Shown: piece after piece, positions 54,674 through 63,291 of the stretch
Layout: each line of letters begins with the position of its first letter
Position numbering within the stretch: the first letter of the stretch is position 1
From: Pantoea latae
GTDB lineage: Bacteria > Pseudomonadota > Gammaproteobacteria > Enterobacterales > Enterobacteriaceae
Length of the DNA: 64,000 bases
Direction: 5' to 3'
NCBI RefSeq assembly: GCF_002077695.1
Contig: NZ_MWUE01000003.1
Location: 124,001-188,000, forward strand
Made by a program: the position numbers and the translations under genes
The notes under the pieces: generated by a model
Database searches by the model: none
What the model saw: the letters and a program-made list of their open reading frames with translations, nothing else
What the model was told of the DNA's origin: nothing

Positions 54674-55609
54674 ATGCGTTACGATCTGGTCTCGTTATCT
54701 CTCTTTGTCGCCGTGGCGGAAACGCAAAACCTGACCCACGCCGCGCGGCGCAAGCATACTGCGGTCTCGGCGGTGAGCAAGCGCATCGCCGAACTGGAGC
54801 AGCAGGTAGGCACGCAGCTAATGCTGCGCCTGCCGCGCGGCATCGAGCTGACGCCAGCAGGCCATTCGCTGCTCTATCACGCGCGTCAGATATTCCGCAA
54901 TCTGGAGCAGATGGAAGAGGAGCTGAACGATTACGCCGCAGGGATCCGCGGCCATATCCACATCTTCACGATCTCCGCGGCGCTGATGCACTGTCTGCCG
55001 CGCGCCATCAGCCAGTTTCTGACGCACTATCCGCAAACCGATATCGATATTGAAGAGCAGACCGGCGTCGGCGTAGTGCAGGGGCTGCTGGAGGGCAACG
55101 CCGATGTCGGTATTTTCTCCAGCTGGACGCCCGCGTCCGGCATCGACGTCTGGCCGTGGCAGCAGGATCAGCTCTCCGTACTGGTGTGGCACGGCCATGC
55201 GCTGGCGGCGCGCGCTTCGCTGCAGCTGGCCGATCTGCTTGATGAGAAGATTGTCGGGCCGCACCGCGACAGCGCCGTCAGCCATATTCTGGAACGCGAG
55301 GCGCGCAGGCTGGGCAGAACGCTGAGCATCGGGCTGCGCGTCAGCAGCTTTGTCTCGATGGCGGAGCTGGTCAGCCAGCAGCTTGGCATCGCCATCCTGC
55401 CGGTGAATGAGATTGCGCCCGCCTCGCTGCACCGCGGCGTGCGGGCGATTCCGCTGGCGGAGCCCTGGGCGAAGCGGGAGCTGCTGGTGGGCGTCAAGGC
55501 GCATGCGCTGGCGTCGCCCTCGGTAAAAACCCTGATTGAAAGCCTGACCGCCGCCAACAGACGCGGTCAGGAGGAGGAGGGGTCAGGCAGCGTGGTTACG
55601 CTGCGCTAG
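54674..55609 (+). CDS. LysR-family regulator
   Basis: About 311 residues with an N-terminal winged helix (LFVAVAETQNLTHAARR, AVSAVSKRIAELE) and a substrate-binding domain. It is co-transcribed with the aconitase-like gene, so it probably controls it. Its 3' end overlaps the convergent lactonase gene by 14 bp. Confidence 0.88.
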   Translation: MRYDLVSLSLFVAVAETQNLTHAARRKHTAVSAVSKRIAELEQQVGTQLMLRLPRGIELTPAGHSLLYHARQIFRNLEQMEEELNDYAAGIRGHIHIFTISAALMHCLPRAISQFLTHYPQTDIDIEEQTGVGVVQGLLEGNADVGIFSSWTPASGIDVWPWQQDQLSVLVWHGHALAARASLQLADLLDEKIVGPHRDSAVSHILEREARRLGRTLSIGLRVSSFVSMAELVSQQLGIAILPVNEIAPASLHRGVRAIPLAEPWAKRELLVGVKAHALASPSVKTLIESLTAANRRGQEEEGSGSVVTLR

Positions 55610-56702
55610 CGAAACAGAGACAGGTTGGGCTGGCCGTGACGATCGTCTGGCCACGCCTGCGCAGCAGGCCGGTTTGCGCATCGACGTCAAACACCTCAAT
55701 GGTATCGGACTCCTCATTGGCGCTAAAGAAGCGGCGTCCGTCGGGGGAGAGCGCGGTAAAGCGGGGCGTTTTGCCGCCGCACGCCACCCAGTCAATCACG
55801 CTGAGCGTGCCCGTCTGCGCATCCACCGCAAACACGCCGATGCTGTCATGACCGCGATTCGCCGCGTAGACAAAACGGCCGCCAGGATGTACCTCAATCT
55901 CGCTGGCGTCGCTGCGTGCCGCATAGCCCTCCGGCAGCGCGCTCAGCGTCTGTTTTAGCCTCAGCGCGCCGCGCTGGGCATCCACCTCCAGTACCGTCAG
56001 CGTGCTGCTCAGTTCGCTCAGGCCGTACAGCCATTTTCCGCTGGGATGAAAGTCGACGTGCCGCGGCCAGCTGCCGGGCGCGAGCCTGATTTCATCCAGC
56101 AGACGCGCTTCATTTTTATGCCAGCGATAGAGCCGGATCATATCGATGCCGTTGCCGGCCGCGCGTCCCTGTATCGGCACGGCGAACAGATCGCTGTTGG
56201 GCGCAAAGACAATCTCATGGGGTCGAGAGAAACTTTCCGGCGCCTCGTGCGCGGCGGGATAGCCGGGAATGCGCGCCAGCGAGTGGGGCGGCTGCAACCC
56301 ATGTTGATCAATGGCGAGCGCCGCAATATTGCCCGCTTCATGGTTGGCGATCAGCAGATGCTGTCCATCAGGCGTCAACGCCGCGCCAACCGGGTTATTG
56401 CGCCGCTGCGGATCGAGATCGGGGTGTGAATGACGCGGACCGGTGGTCTGTTGCATCAGCAGGCTCAACAGGCCGCTCTCGGGATTGCGCTGCCAGACCG
56501 CAACAACATCACCGTCGCCGTGCAGTGCGTAAAGACGCTGGCGAAGCGGATCCAGCGTCAGCCATGACGGGTTCTCCTGTACCGACTCGACGCGCTGAAT
56601 AAGCCGCCACTCGCCATCTGGCAGCACCTGATAGACCTCGATTCCTTTTCCACGCGCGCCGCGCCAGGCGGACGTTCGACAACCCACATAGGCAAATGTC
56701 AT
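55596..56702 (-). CDS. Seven-bladed propeller lactonase
   Basis: Lactonase family (6-phosphogluconolactonase YbhE / carboxymuconate-cyclase fold), 368 residues, with repeated blade motifs such as NPSWLTLDP, RPHEIVFAP and DASEIEVHPGGRFVYAANRG. It opens a lactone ring. It has a run of seven C in the ribosome-binding region (56707-56713) and a module B operator at 56721. A different propeller lactonase begins near the right edge. Confidence 0.85.
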   Translation of the reverse strand: MTFAYVGCRTSAWRGARGKGIEVYQVLPDGEWRLIQRVESVQENPSWLTLDPLRQRLYALHGDGDVVAVWQRNPESGLLSLLMQQTTGPRHSHPDLDPQRRNNPVGAALTPDGQHLLIANHEAGNIAALAIDQHGLQPPHSLARIPGYPAAHEAPESFSRPHEIVFAPNSDLFAVPIQGRAAGNGIDMIRLYRWHKNEARLLDEIRLAPGSWPRHVDFHPSGKWLYGLSELSSTLTVLEVDAQRGALRLKQTLSALPEGYAARSDASEIEVHPGGRFVYAANRGHDSIGVFAVDAQTGTLSVIDWVACGGKTPRFTALSPDGRRFFSANEESDTIEVFDVDAQTGLLRRRGQTIVTASPTCLCFASAA

Positions 56703-56720
56703 GCAACCCCCCCGAATTAA

Positions 56721-56744
56721 TGCATTTATGTTAATACAAGTGCA
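56721..56744. promoter_or_regulatory. Module B operator copy 3 (propeller lactonase)
   Basis: TGCATTT-N10-AAGTGCA, one base from consensus, 18 bp before the lactonase start. Confidence 0.6.
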
Positions 56745-56871
56745 TTAATCATCCTGTGACGAGCCTCACAGCAGCCTGTAAATTTAGTAAAAAAACCGGA
56801 AAAGACTGGCTTTCAGCGCTGATAAACGTGCCCAGCTTCTCAAAGCACTTTTGAGTGCCAGATTGCATTAT

Positions 56872-56895
56872 TGCATTTACATATCTTTAAAAGCA
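56872..56895. promoter_or_regulatory. Module B operator copy 4 (reductase/CitMHS operon)
   Basis: TGCATTT-N10-AAAAGCA, one base from consensus, 119 bp before the reductase gene. The 56703-57014 gap holds this and the previous site and no gene. Confidence 0.6.
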
Positions 56896-57014
56896 TAAAT
56901 TAGCCGATCCTGTTCACATTTTCGACGCGGGCAGATTGCAGAAAAAGCGGGTACACCGCTTACTGTTAATGCGAAGTGAACGAATGTTAAAAAAATGCAT
57001 CTGGGAGTAAGGGT

Positions 57015-57758
57015 ATGACCCAACGTATCGCGTATGTCACCTCTGGAATGGGCAGTCTCGGCACGGCAATCTGCCGTCGGCTGGCTAAAGATGGATTCAA
57101 AGTCATTGCCGGCTGTGGCCCCAATTCAAAAAGAAAACAGACCTGGCTGGATGATAATAAAAAGCTGGGCTTCGATTTTATCGCCTCTGAAGGCAATGTG
57201 GCCGACTGGGACTCTACCGTTAAGGCCTTTGACAAGATCCGACAGGAGATCGGTGAAGTCGATGTGCTGATCAATAATGCCGGCACCGCGCGAAACGCCT
57301 TATTTCGCGATATGCAGCCGCAGGAGTGGCAGGCGGTGATCGATACCAATATGAATTCACTGTTTAACGTCACGCGTCAGGTGATCGACGGCATGATGTC
57401 GCGCGGCTGGGGTCGCATTATCAATATCTCCTCGCTTAACGCGCAAATTGGCACCGTCGGGCAGGTGAACTACTCCACGGCGAAATATGCGGTGCGCGGC
57501 TTTACCCGCGCGCTGGCGCGCGAAGTCTCCGCGCGCGGCGTCACCGTCAATACCGTGTCGCCGGGCTATCTCGCCACCAGCAAGCTGAAAACCGTCACCC
57601 CGGTGCAGGTGATCGATAAAATCGTGCAGGAGATCCCGGTGCGTCGCCTGGGATCGCCGTCGGAAATCGCCTCAATCTGCGCCTGGCTCGCCTCCGATGA
57701 ATCGGGCTACGCCACCGGCGCGAATTTCTCCGTCAACGGCGGTATGCATATGAGTTAA
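57015..57758 (+). CDS. PhaB-like short-chain reductase
   Basis: SDR of 247 residues that closely follows acetoacetyl-CoA reductase PhaB as I recall it (AGCGPNSKRK, GFDFIASEGNVADWDST, Ser-Tyr-Lys in SSLNAQIGTVGQVNYSTAK). The cofactor loop reads SGMGSLG. No phaA or phaC is nearby, and it shares an operon with a citrate-type transporter, so a 3-oxo/3-hydroxy acid of module B may be the substrate. Confidence 0.85.
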   Translation: MTQRIAYVTSGMGSLGTAICRRLAKDGFKVIAGCGPNSKRKQTWLDDNKKLGFDFIASEGNVADWDSTVKAFDKIRQEIGEVDVLINNAGTARNALFRDMQPQEWQAVIDTNMNSLFNVTRQVIDGMMSRGWGRIINISSLNAQIGTVGQVNYSTAKYAVRGFTRALAREVSARGVTVNTVSPGYLATSKLKTVTPVQVIDKIVQEIPVRRLGSPSEIASICAWLASDESGYATGANFSVNGGMHMS

Positions 57759-57833
57759 TTTTCCCGCGCTGTAAAAAATATAACGACGACAACTTTACTC
57801 GCGCCTTTATTTATAAGGGCGCCGGAGGCTCTT

Positions 57834-59171
57834 ATGCTCTCTTTGCTGGGTTACGGCATGATCGTGGTCTTTATGATCCTGATTATGACTAAAAAGCTTT
57901 CTGCTCTGGTCGCACTGACAATTATTCCTATTATCTTTGCGTTAATTGCCGGTTTTGGCGGCGAGATGGGCGAGATGATGATTGAAGGATTAAAGAAAGT
58001 CGCGCCGACCGCCATTATGGTGATCTTCGCCATTCTTTATTTCAGCACCATGTTCGATACCGGTTTATTTGATCCCATTATTCGCTTCTTCCTGCGAATT
58101 ATTAATGGCGATCCGGTGAAAGCGGTAATGTGCAGCGCGGTGCTGGCGGCGATGGTATCGCTGGATGGCGACGGCTCCACCACCTATATGATTTGCGTTA
58201 CCGCGATGCTGCCGCTGTTCAAACGCATCCGCCTCGATCCGCTCTCATTAACCTGCGTGGTGTTCCTCGCCGGCAGCATTACCAATCTGCTGCCGTGGGG
58301 CGGGCCGCTGGCGCGCGTGGCGGCCTCGCTGAAGGTGGAGTCGAGCGATCTGTTTATACCGCTTATCCCGTCGATGGTGTGCGGCTTTGTCGGCGTGCTG
58401 GTGCTGGCGTGGTATATCGGCATTCGCGAACGACGTCGCCTGGGCAAACTGAGCATTCAGACCCGCGCCGACGGTTCGGTGGTGGAAGAGGACGCGGAGA
58501 GCTATCTGCCCGCCATTAATGAGGTGAACGAAGAGTTGCGTCGGCCGAAACTCTTCTGGCTGAACGCCGCTCTGACGCTGCTGTTGATGGCGTCGCTGGT
58601 GATGGAGCTGCTGCCGCTGTCGGTGCTGTTTATGGTGGCCTTCGCGCTGGCGCTGCTGATCAACTATCCCCATCTGGATGCGCAGCGTCAGCGTATCGCC
58701 GCCCATGCGCCGGCGGCGCTTAATCAGACCTCGATCTTTCTTGCTGCGGGCATCTTCGCCGGGATCCTGTCCGGCACCGGCATGGTGACGGCGATGTCCG
58801 GCTCGCTGCTGGCTATTCTGCCGCAGTCGTGGGGACCCTATCTGGCGCCGATCACCGCGCTGATCAGCCTGCCGGGCACCTTTTTCATGTCGAACGACGC
58901 CTTTTACTATGGCGTGCTGCCGGTGCTGGCGGAAGCGGCGAAAGCGTATGGCATCGAACCGATTGAAATCGGCCGCGCCTCGCTGGTGGGACAGCCGGTG
59001 CACCTGCTCAGTCCGCTGGTGGCCTCAACCTATCTGCTGGTGGGGCTGGCAGGCGTCGAATTTAGCGACCATCAGAAATACACCTTTAAGTGGGCATTTC
59101 TGCTCTGCATGATCTTTCTGGCTTCGGGCCTGCTGCTGGGGCTTTATCCCATCTACTCTACCGCGGCATAA
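57834..59171 (+). CDS. CitMHS-family citrate-type transporter 2
   Basis: Membrane transporter, 445 residues, about 12 helices, with SLDGDGSTTYMI and LLPWGGPLARV of the CitMHS family. It lies 75 bp after the reductase gene in the same operon. It is a paralogue of the one at 43539. Confidence 0.87.
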   Translation: MLSLLGYGMIVVFMILIMTKKLSALVALTIIPIIFALIAGFGGEMGEMMIEGLKKVAPTAIMVIFAILYFSTMFDTGLFDPIIRFFLRIINGDPVKAVMCSAVLAAMVSLDGDGSTTYMICVTAMLPLFKRIRLDPLSLTCVVFLAGSITNLLPWGGPLARVAASLKVESSDLFIPLIPSMVCGFVGVLVLAWYIGIRERRRLGKLSIQTRADGSVVEEDAESYLPAINEVNEELRRPKLFWLNAALTLLLMASLVMELLPLSVLFMVAFALALLINYPHLDAQRQRIAAHAPAALNQTSIFLAAGIFAGILSGTGMVTAMSGSLLAILPQSWGPYLAPITALISLPGTFFMSNDAFYYGVLPVLAEAAKAYGIEPIEIGRASLVGQPVHLLSPLVASTYLLVGLAGVEFSDHQKYTFKWAFLLCMIFLASGLLLGLYPIYSTAA

Positions 59172-59175
59172 CAAC

Positions 59176-59200
59176 AAACGGCTCAGGGAATGAGCCGTTT
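59176..59200. terminator. Bidirectional terminator
   Basis: AAACGGCTCA-gggaa-TGAGCCGTTT between convergent genes, with short A and T flanks. Confidence 0.85.
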
Positions 59201-59205
59201 TGCTT

Positions 59206-60099
59206 TCAGGCTTCCGCGCTGATACGGCGCATTTTTTTATTTTCCAGCGCCACCGCCAGATGCTGCTTCATCATGTAGGAGGCTTCGATACGCTGTCCCG
59301 ACTCAATCAGCGCCAGCAGGCGCATATGATCGTTGACCTCAGCGTAGTAGCGGCTGCGATCGTCCATGATGCGGTAATCCATCAGCATACGCATGCGGTT
59401 GACGTTGCGCAGCGAGATTTCAAAGAAGGGGTTGTTGGAGAAGCCGATCACCGTCTCGTGAAAGCGGTAGCCGGCCAGCTGCAGCTGTTTTGGCGAGAGG
59501 CGTTCAATGCCGTTGTCGAGCAGCATCTCCAGCTCGCGGCGGATCTCGTCGATTTTCTCCTGCGGCGCGTTGAAGGTGGGCTCCAGAATCGCCATCGGCT
59601 CAATCACCATACGAAAGCTGAAGATGTTTTCCAGCGCCGCTTTGGTTTTCGCCACCGGCAGAAAACGCCAGCCGTAACCCTGCTTGCGCTCTACCCAGCC
59701 CTCGCTGATGCCGCGCGCCAGCAGCGTCGAGAGCTGGCTTTTGGTCAGGTTGTAGCGTTTCATCAGGTAGAGTTCGGTGACTTCCGCTTCGATATTGTCC
59801 TGCAGCCAGTCTTCCGCCAGCTGATAATACTCCGGCAGATCGCTGCCGTCGGCGGGCGCGGGCGCGTCGTGCTGCTGCGGCGCGTAGTCCTCTCTGACGA
59901 AAAATCCGCGGTTAAGCTTTTGCTGCAGAACACCTTTCTGCTCCAGATAGACCAGCGCTTCGCGCACCGGCGAGCGCGAAACGTCAAAGGTTTCGGCCAG
60001 CTTCGGCACGCTGAGATGCGCGCCGGGCACCAGTTTGCCGGTGTCGATCAGACCCACGATTTTTTGCGCAAGCCGTTCAGTCAGGGCGCTAATTTTCAT
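59206..60099 (-). CDS. GntR-type regulator with a second winged helix (module B)
   Basis: About 297 residues. The GntR winged helix (LAETFDVSRSPVREALVYL) is followed at about 105-160 by a second helix-turn-helix-like unit (LMKRYNLTKSQLSTLLARG, wing QGYGWRFLP), then by an FCD-like domain. It is homologous to the regulator at 39636 over its whole length. The perfect 10-bp-arm operator at 60134-60163 lies before its own gene. Confidence 0.87.
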   Translation of the reverse strand: MKISALTERLAQKIVGLIDTGKLVPGAHLSVPKLAETFDVSRSPVREALVYLEQKGVLQQKLNRGFFVREDYAPQQHDAPAPADGSDLPEYYQLAEDWLQDNIEAEVTELYLMKRYNLTKSQLSTLLARGISEGWVERKQGYGWRFLPVAKTKAALENIFSFRMVIEPMAILEPTFNAPQEKIDEIRRELEMLLDNGIERLSPKQLQLAGYRFHETVIGFSNNPFFEISLRNVNRMRMLMDYRIMDDRSRYYAEVNDHMRLLALIESGQRIEASYMMKQHLAVALENKKMRRISAEA

Positions 60100-60133
60100 T
60101 TCATTTTATGGCGGTTGAGAATGAATAGGGGAT

Positions 60134-60163
60134 TATTGCATTTAAATAATTTGAAATGCAATA
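60134..60163. promoter_or_regulatory. Module B operator copy 5 (regulator autoregulation)
   Basis: TATTGCATTT (60134-60143) and AAATGCAATA (60154-60163) are perfect 10-bp inverted arms with a 10-base spacer. The inner 24 bp (60137-60160) define the consensus. It lies 35 bp before the GntR gene. Confidence 0.75.
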
Positions 60164-60186
60164 CCCGCAGCACAGCGTGAAAGCTA

Positions 60187-60213
60187 AATAAAAAAGCCAC
60201 CCAAACGGGTGGC
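60187..60213 (-). terminator. Terminator of the bamA paralogue
   Basis: GCCACCC-aaac-GGGTGGC; on the minus strand it is followed by six T. It lies about 160 bp after the bamA-like stop. Confidence 0.85.
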
Positions 60214-60372
60214 GTCAACAATAGAGTTTAATACGCATAATAACGATGTGGCAGGCGCTCTTTCCTTGAGTACCGTACCTTGACTATTTTACCCGGCTGA
60301 ATAATTTATTCTGTACTCTCTTTTTAAGGATAATGTAAAAAAGTGCGGCGTCTTATTCCTGCGAAATAAAGG

Positions 60373-62802
60373 CTACCAGGTTTTCCCGATATTAAACTGG
60401 AATTGCTCTGCTTTATCGCCGCTATATTTTTTAAGCGGCAGCGCATAGGAGAACACCAGTGGGCCGAGCGGCGATTGCCACTGCAGCGCGACGCCGCTCG
60501 ATACGCGAATTTCGCCTGGATCGCTGTAGTCGGGAATGCCTGCGGCACGCGTCTCTGCGGTGTTCTGCCAGCCGGTATCCCAGACGGTACCGGCGTCCAC
60601 GAACAGCGAGGTGCGCAGTGCGTCGGCGTAGCGGTCGCCGATAAACGGCGTCGGCATGATAAGTTCTGCGCTCGCCACCGCCATTGCATTGCCGCCGACC
60701 GCGTCGCTCGACGATTTCACCGGGCAGGTGGCGTAGCTGCTTTCCGATCCGTTGCAGCGATAATAGGCGGCTTTCGGCCCGATGGTGTTAGAGGAGAAGC
60801 CGCGTACCGACGTAGAGCCGCCCGCATAGAAGTTGTCGTAGAAGGGTACCTCTTTTCCGCCCAACCCGTCGGCATAGCCCGCTTTGGCGCGACCCATCAC
60901 CACCCAGCGATGATCGCTGCTGAGCGGGAAATAGGCGTTGGCGCTGAGGGTGCTTTTGTAATAGCTGTTGGTCGATCCCGGGATCGTCACTTTGGTGTTG
61001 AAGCCGGCGCTCAGACCCGACGTGGGAAAGAAGCCGCGGTCGAGCGAGTTATAGTTCCAGCCGATATTCCAGAAGAAATCGTTGGCGGTGTACTTTTCAT
61101 CGCTGGTGCCGTCATCGTCAACCGTGCGCGTGACGACAGAAGGGTTAACGCCCTGCGAGCCGAGATAGCGCCACATCGCCACCTGCGGCGCCATATTGCT
61201 GACGCGATTGTAGACGTAATCCAGTCCGCTGCTGAGATTGCTGTTTTCGCTGATGGGGAAGCTCAGGGTGCTGCCCGCGCCGAAGCTTTTCAGCGTATAT
61301 TCGGACAGGTCATTATCTTCCGCGCTGTAGTCGTTATAGAACAGCTTTCCGCCCAGGCTGACGCCGTCCACGGTGAAGTAGGGGTCCGTGGCGCCAATTT
61401 CGACATAGGTCTGGTAGCTGTTTTTGGTGCCGCTAAAGCTGACGGTGTTGCCGCTGCCCAGCCAGTTATCCTGGCTAACGCCCAGCTGATAGCTGATGCC
61501 GCTGTCGGTGCCAAAGCCCAGCCCGACGTTAAAGGTGCCGGTATTGCGCTCTTTGACCTTGTAGACCACATCGACCTGATCTGCGCTGCCGGGCACCGGT
61601 TGCGTATCGACATCCACGCTTTCGAAAAAGCCGGTACGGTTGAGGCGCGTCTTGCCTTGCTCGACCAGATCGCTTGCCAGCCAGGCGCCTTCCATCTGTC
61701 GCATCTCGCGACGCAGCACCGCATCTTTCGAGGTATCGTTGCCGGCAAAGCGCACCTGACGCACAGAGAAGCGACGGCCTGCGTCGACGTTAATGTGCAG
61801 CCTGACCGTCTTATCTTTCTCGTTGATCTCCGGCTGGGTAGAAACCTGCGGGAAGGCATAACCGTAGCGACCCAGCAGGGTTTTGATCGCCGTTTCAGCC
61901 TCGCTGATTTTCGCGCCGTTATAGAGGCTGCCTGCCGGAAACGCAGCCAGTTTTTCAATTTCAGCTGCGTGTCCGGCCATATCGCCGCGCAGGCTGACGT
62001 CAGAGAGATGATAAACCGCACCTTCGCGAATATTGATGGTGAGATAAATGCCTTTTTTATCTGGCGTCAGGCTAACCTGGGTGGAGTCGATGGCGAATTG
62101 CGCATAGCCGCGATCGAGATAGTAGCTGCGCAGCGTTTCCAGATCGCCGGAGAGCTTTTGCTTCTGATACTTCTGATCGGCGGTGAGGTTCCACCAGGGC
62201 ACATCGTCACGCAGCTGGAAGTGGGAGATCAGCTCATCGGAGCTAAACGCCCGATTGCCGACGATATTAATCTGTTTGATTTTGGCGGAGACGCCCTCGG
62301 TAAACACAAAGCGCAGATCGACGCGGTTGCGCGGCAGGGGCGTCACCACTGCTTTGACGCTGGCGCTATATTTCCCCTGGCTGTAGTAGAAATCCGCCAG
62401 GCCTTTTTCAATGTCCGCCAGCGTGGTGCGGTCCAGCGCATTACCCACACGTACGCCGGAAGCGTCGAGGTTTTGCTGCAGTTGCTCTTCCTTGATCGCT
62501 TTGTTGCCGGAAAAGGAGATGCTGGCGATCGACGGACGCTCTTTGACGTTGATCAGCAGCGCATCGCCGTCGCGCAGCACCTGAACGTCGTCAAAATTGC
62601 CGGTCGCGAACAGGGCGCGAATGGTCTGGCGCACATCGTCGTCGCTGACGCGGTCGCCCACGCGCACCGGCATGGTAAGCAGAGCCGCGCCTGGCGCGAC
62701 GCGCTGCAGGCCGTCAAAATGAATCTCCTTTAGCGTAAAATCATCTGCGCCTGAGGCGGTGGTGGATACGATAAGAAGTAATCCGGTTAACATCTTTTTC
62801 AT
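60373..62802 (-). CDS. bamA: BamA-like outer-membrane assembly factor (orphan paralogue)
   Basis: Omp85 protein, 809 residues, with a signal peptide (about 20 residues), five POTRA domains (about 22-425) and a 16-strand barrel ending in FNIGKTW. The loop-6 VRGF motif and a cysteine pair in the following loop (RCNG, ATCP) are conserved. It inserts beta-barrel proteins into the outer membrane. Enterobacterial bamA normally lies between rseP and skp; here it stands alone between a GntR gene and a lactonase gene, so I infer a second copy. The barrel diverges more from E. coli BamA than the POTRA part. Confidence 0.88.
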   Translation of the reverse strand: MKKMLTGLLLIVSTTASGADDFTLKEIHFDGLQRVAPGAALLTMPVRVGDRVSDDDVRQTIRALFATGNFDDVQVLRDGDALLINVKERPSIASISFSGNKAIKEEQLQQNLDASGVRVGNALDRTTLADIEKGLADFYYSQGKYSASVKAVVTPLPRNRVDLRFVFTEGVSAKIKQINIVGNRAFSSDELISHFQLRDDVPWWNLTADQKYQKQKLSGDLETLRSYYLDRGYAQFAIDSTQVSLTPDKKGIYLTINIREGAVYHLSDVSLRGDMAGHAAEIEKLAAFPAGSLYNGAKISEAETAIKTLLGRYGYAFPQVSTQPEINEKDKTVRLHINVDAGRRFSVRQVRFAGNDTSKDAVLRREMRQMEGAWLASDLVEQGKTRLNRTGFFESVDVDTQPVPGSADQVDVVYKVKERNTGTFNVGLGFGTDSGISYQLGVSQDNWLGSGNTVSFSGTKNSYQTYVEIGATDPYFTVDGVSLGGKLFYNDYSAEDNDLSEYTLKSFGAGSTLSFPISENSNLSSGLDYVYNRVSNMAPQVAMWRYLGSQGVNPSVVTRTVDDDGTSDEKYTANDFFWNIGWNYNSLDRGFFPTSGLSAGFNTKVTIPGSTNSYYKSTLSANAYFPLSSDHRWVVMGRAKAGYADGLGGKEVPFYDNFYAGGSTSVRGFSSNTIGPKAAYYRCNGSESSYATCPVKSSSDAVGGNAMAVASAELIMPTPFIGDRYADALRTSLFVDAGTVWDTGWQNTAETRAAGIPDYSDPGEIRVSSGVALQWQSPLGPLVFSYALPLKKYSGDKAEQFQFNIGKTW

Positions 62803-63114
62803 CTGCTATACGCCTGCCGTTTTCCTGTGCCTGCTTCAGTGGCTTTCCCGCGCCGCATCTCATTGAGCTAAACAGCCTGTTCAGCTCGCTATTTGCGGCA
62901 ATAGTGTGCGGGAGAAGACCGCCGAGTCAGAGGGAAATTCAGCGATTTCGTCGGATTTTCGCTTACTTTACAGAAGGATGAAAAGACACTGCGTAAATAT
63001 CGGCACCGCGATTACTCTCTGCTATGCGCGGACGAGCAGGCGTGGCGCTGGAGGGCATCTAATATGGGGTGCGTGGCGCGGATGCGGTGTGAAGAACACG
63101 CTGTTTTAAGTACG

Positions 63115-63130
63115 CATAATCATGATTATG
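63115..63130. promoter_or_regulatory. Perfect 16-bp palindrome
   Basis: CATAATCATGATTATG in the upstream region of the bamA paralogue, 313 bp before its start. It could be an operator; no partner is evident. Confidence 0.35.
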
Positions 63131-63237
63131 TTAAATCACATCTCCTCAGCAGTTAGCACATCCTGTTGTGGCAGATTTTGTGCTCCCTCTTCTCCTTGAC
63201 GACCTGTACGCCAGCCATCGATAAGTCGCCTGATGAT

Positions 63238-63256
63238 GGCGGCCCTTAAGGCCGCC
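63238..63256 (-). terminator. Hairpin after the right-edge lactonase
   Basis: GGCGGCC-cttaa-GGCCGCC, 36 bp past the stop of the minus-strand lactonase gene. No T run. Confidence 0.5.
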
Positions 63257-63291
63257 CGTTGCGAGTCCAGCGCGTTGCTGCGCTCCCCGCC

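Larger units (their letters stand above)
62803..63291. other. 489-bp gap upstream of the bamA paralogue
   Basis: I see no convincing gene. It holds a perfect 16-bp palindrome, CATAATCATGATTATG (63115-63130), and a GGCGGCC-cttaa-GGCCGCC hairpin (63238-63256) just after the right-edge lactonase. A 67-codon plus-strand frame (62906-63109) has no family features. Confidence 0.5.

Noticed and set aside
60403..62733. A 776-codon plus-strand open frame opposite the bamA-like gene
   Set aside because: The minus strand encodes a clear BamA. The antisense frame is a by-product of high-GC codon usage and resembles no family.
62906..63109. Sixty-seven-codon plus-strand frame in the gap before the bamA-like gene
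   Set aside because: No recognisable features and no good ribosome binding site; codon use unlike neighbours.
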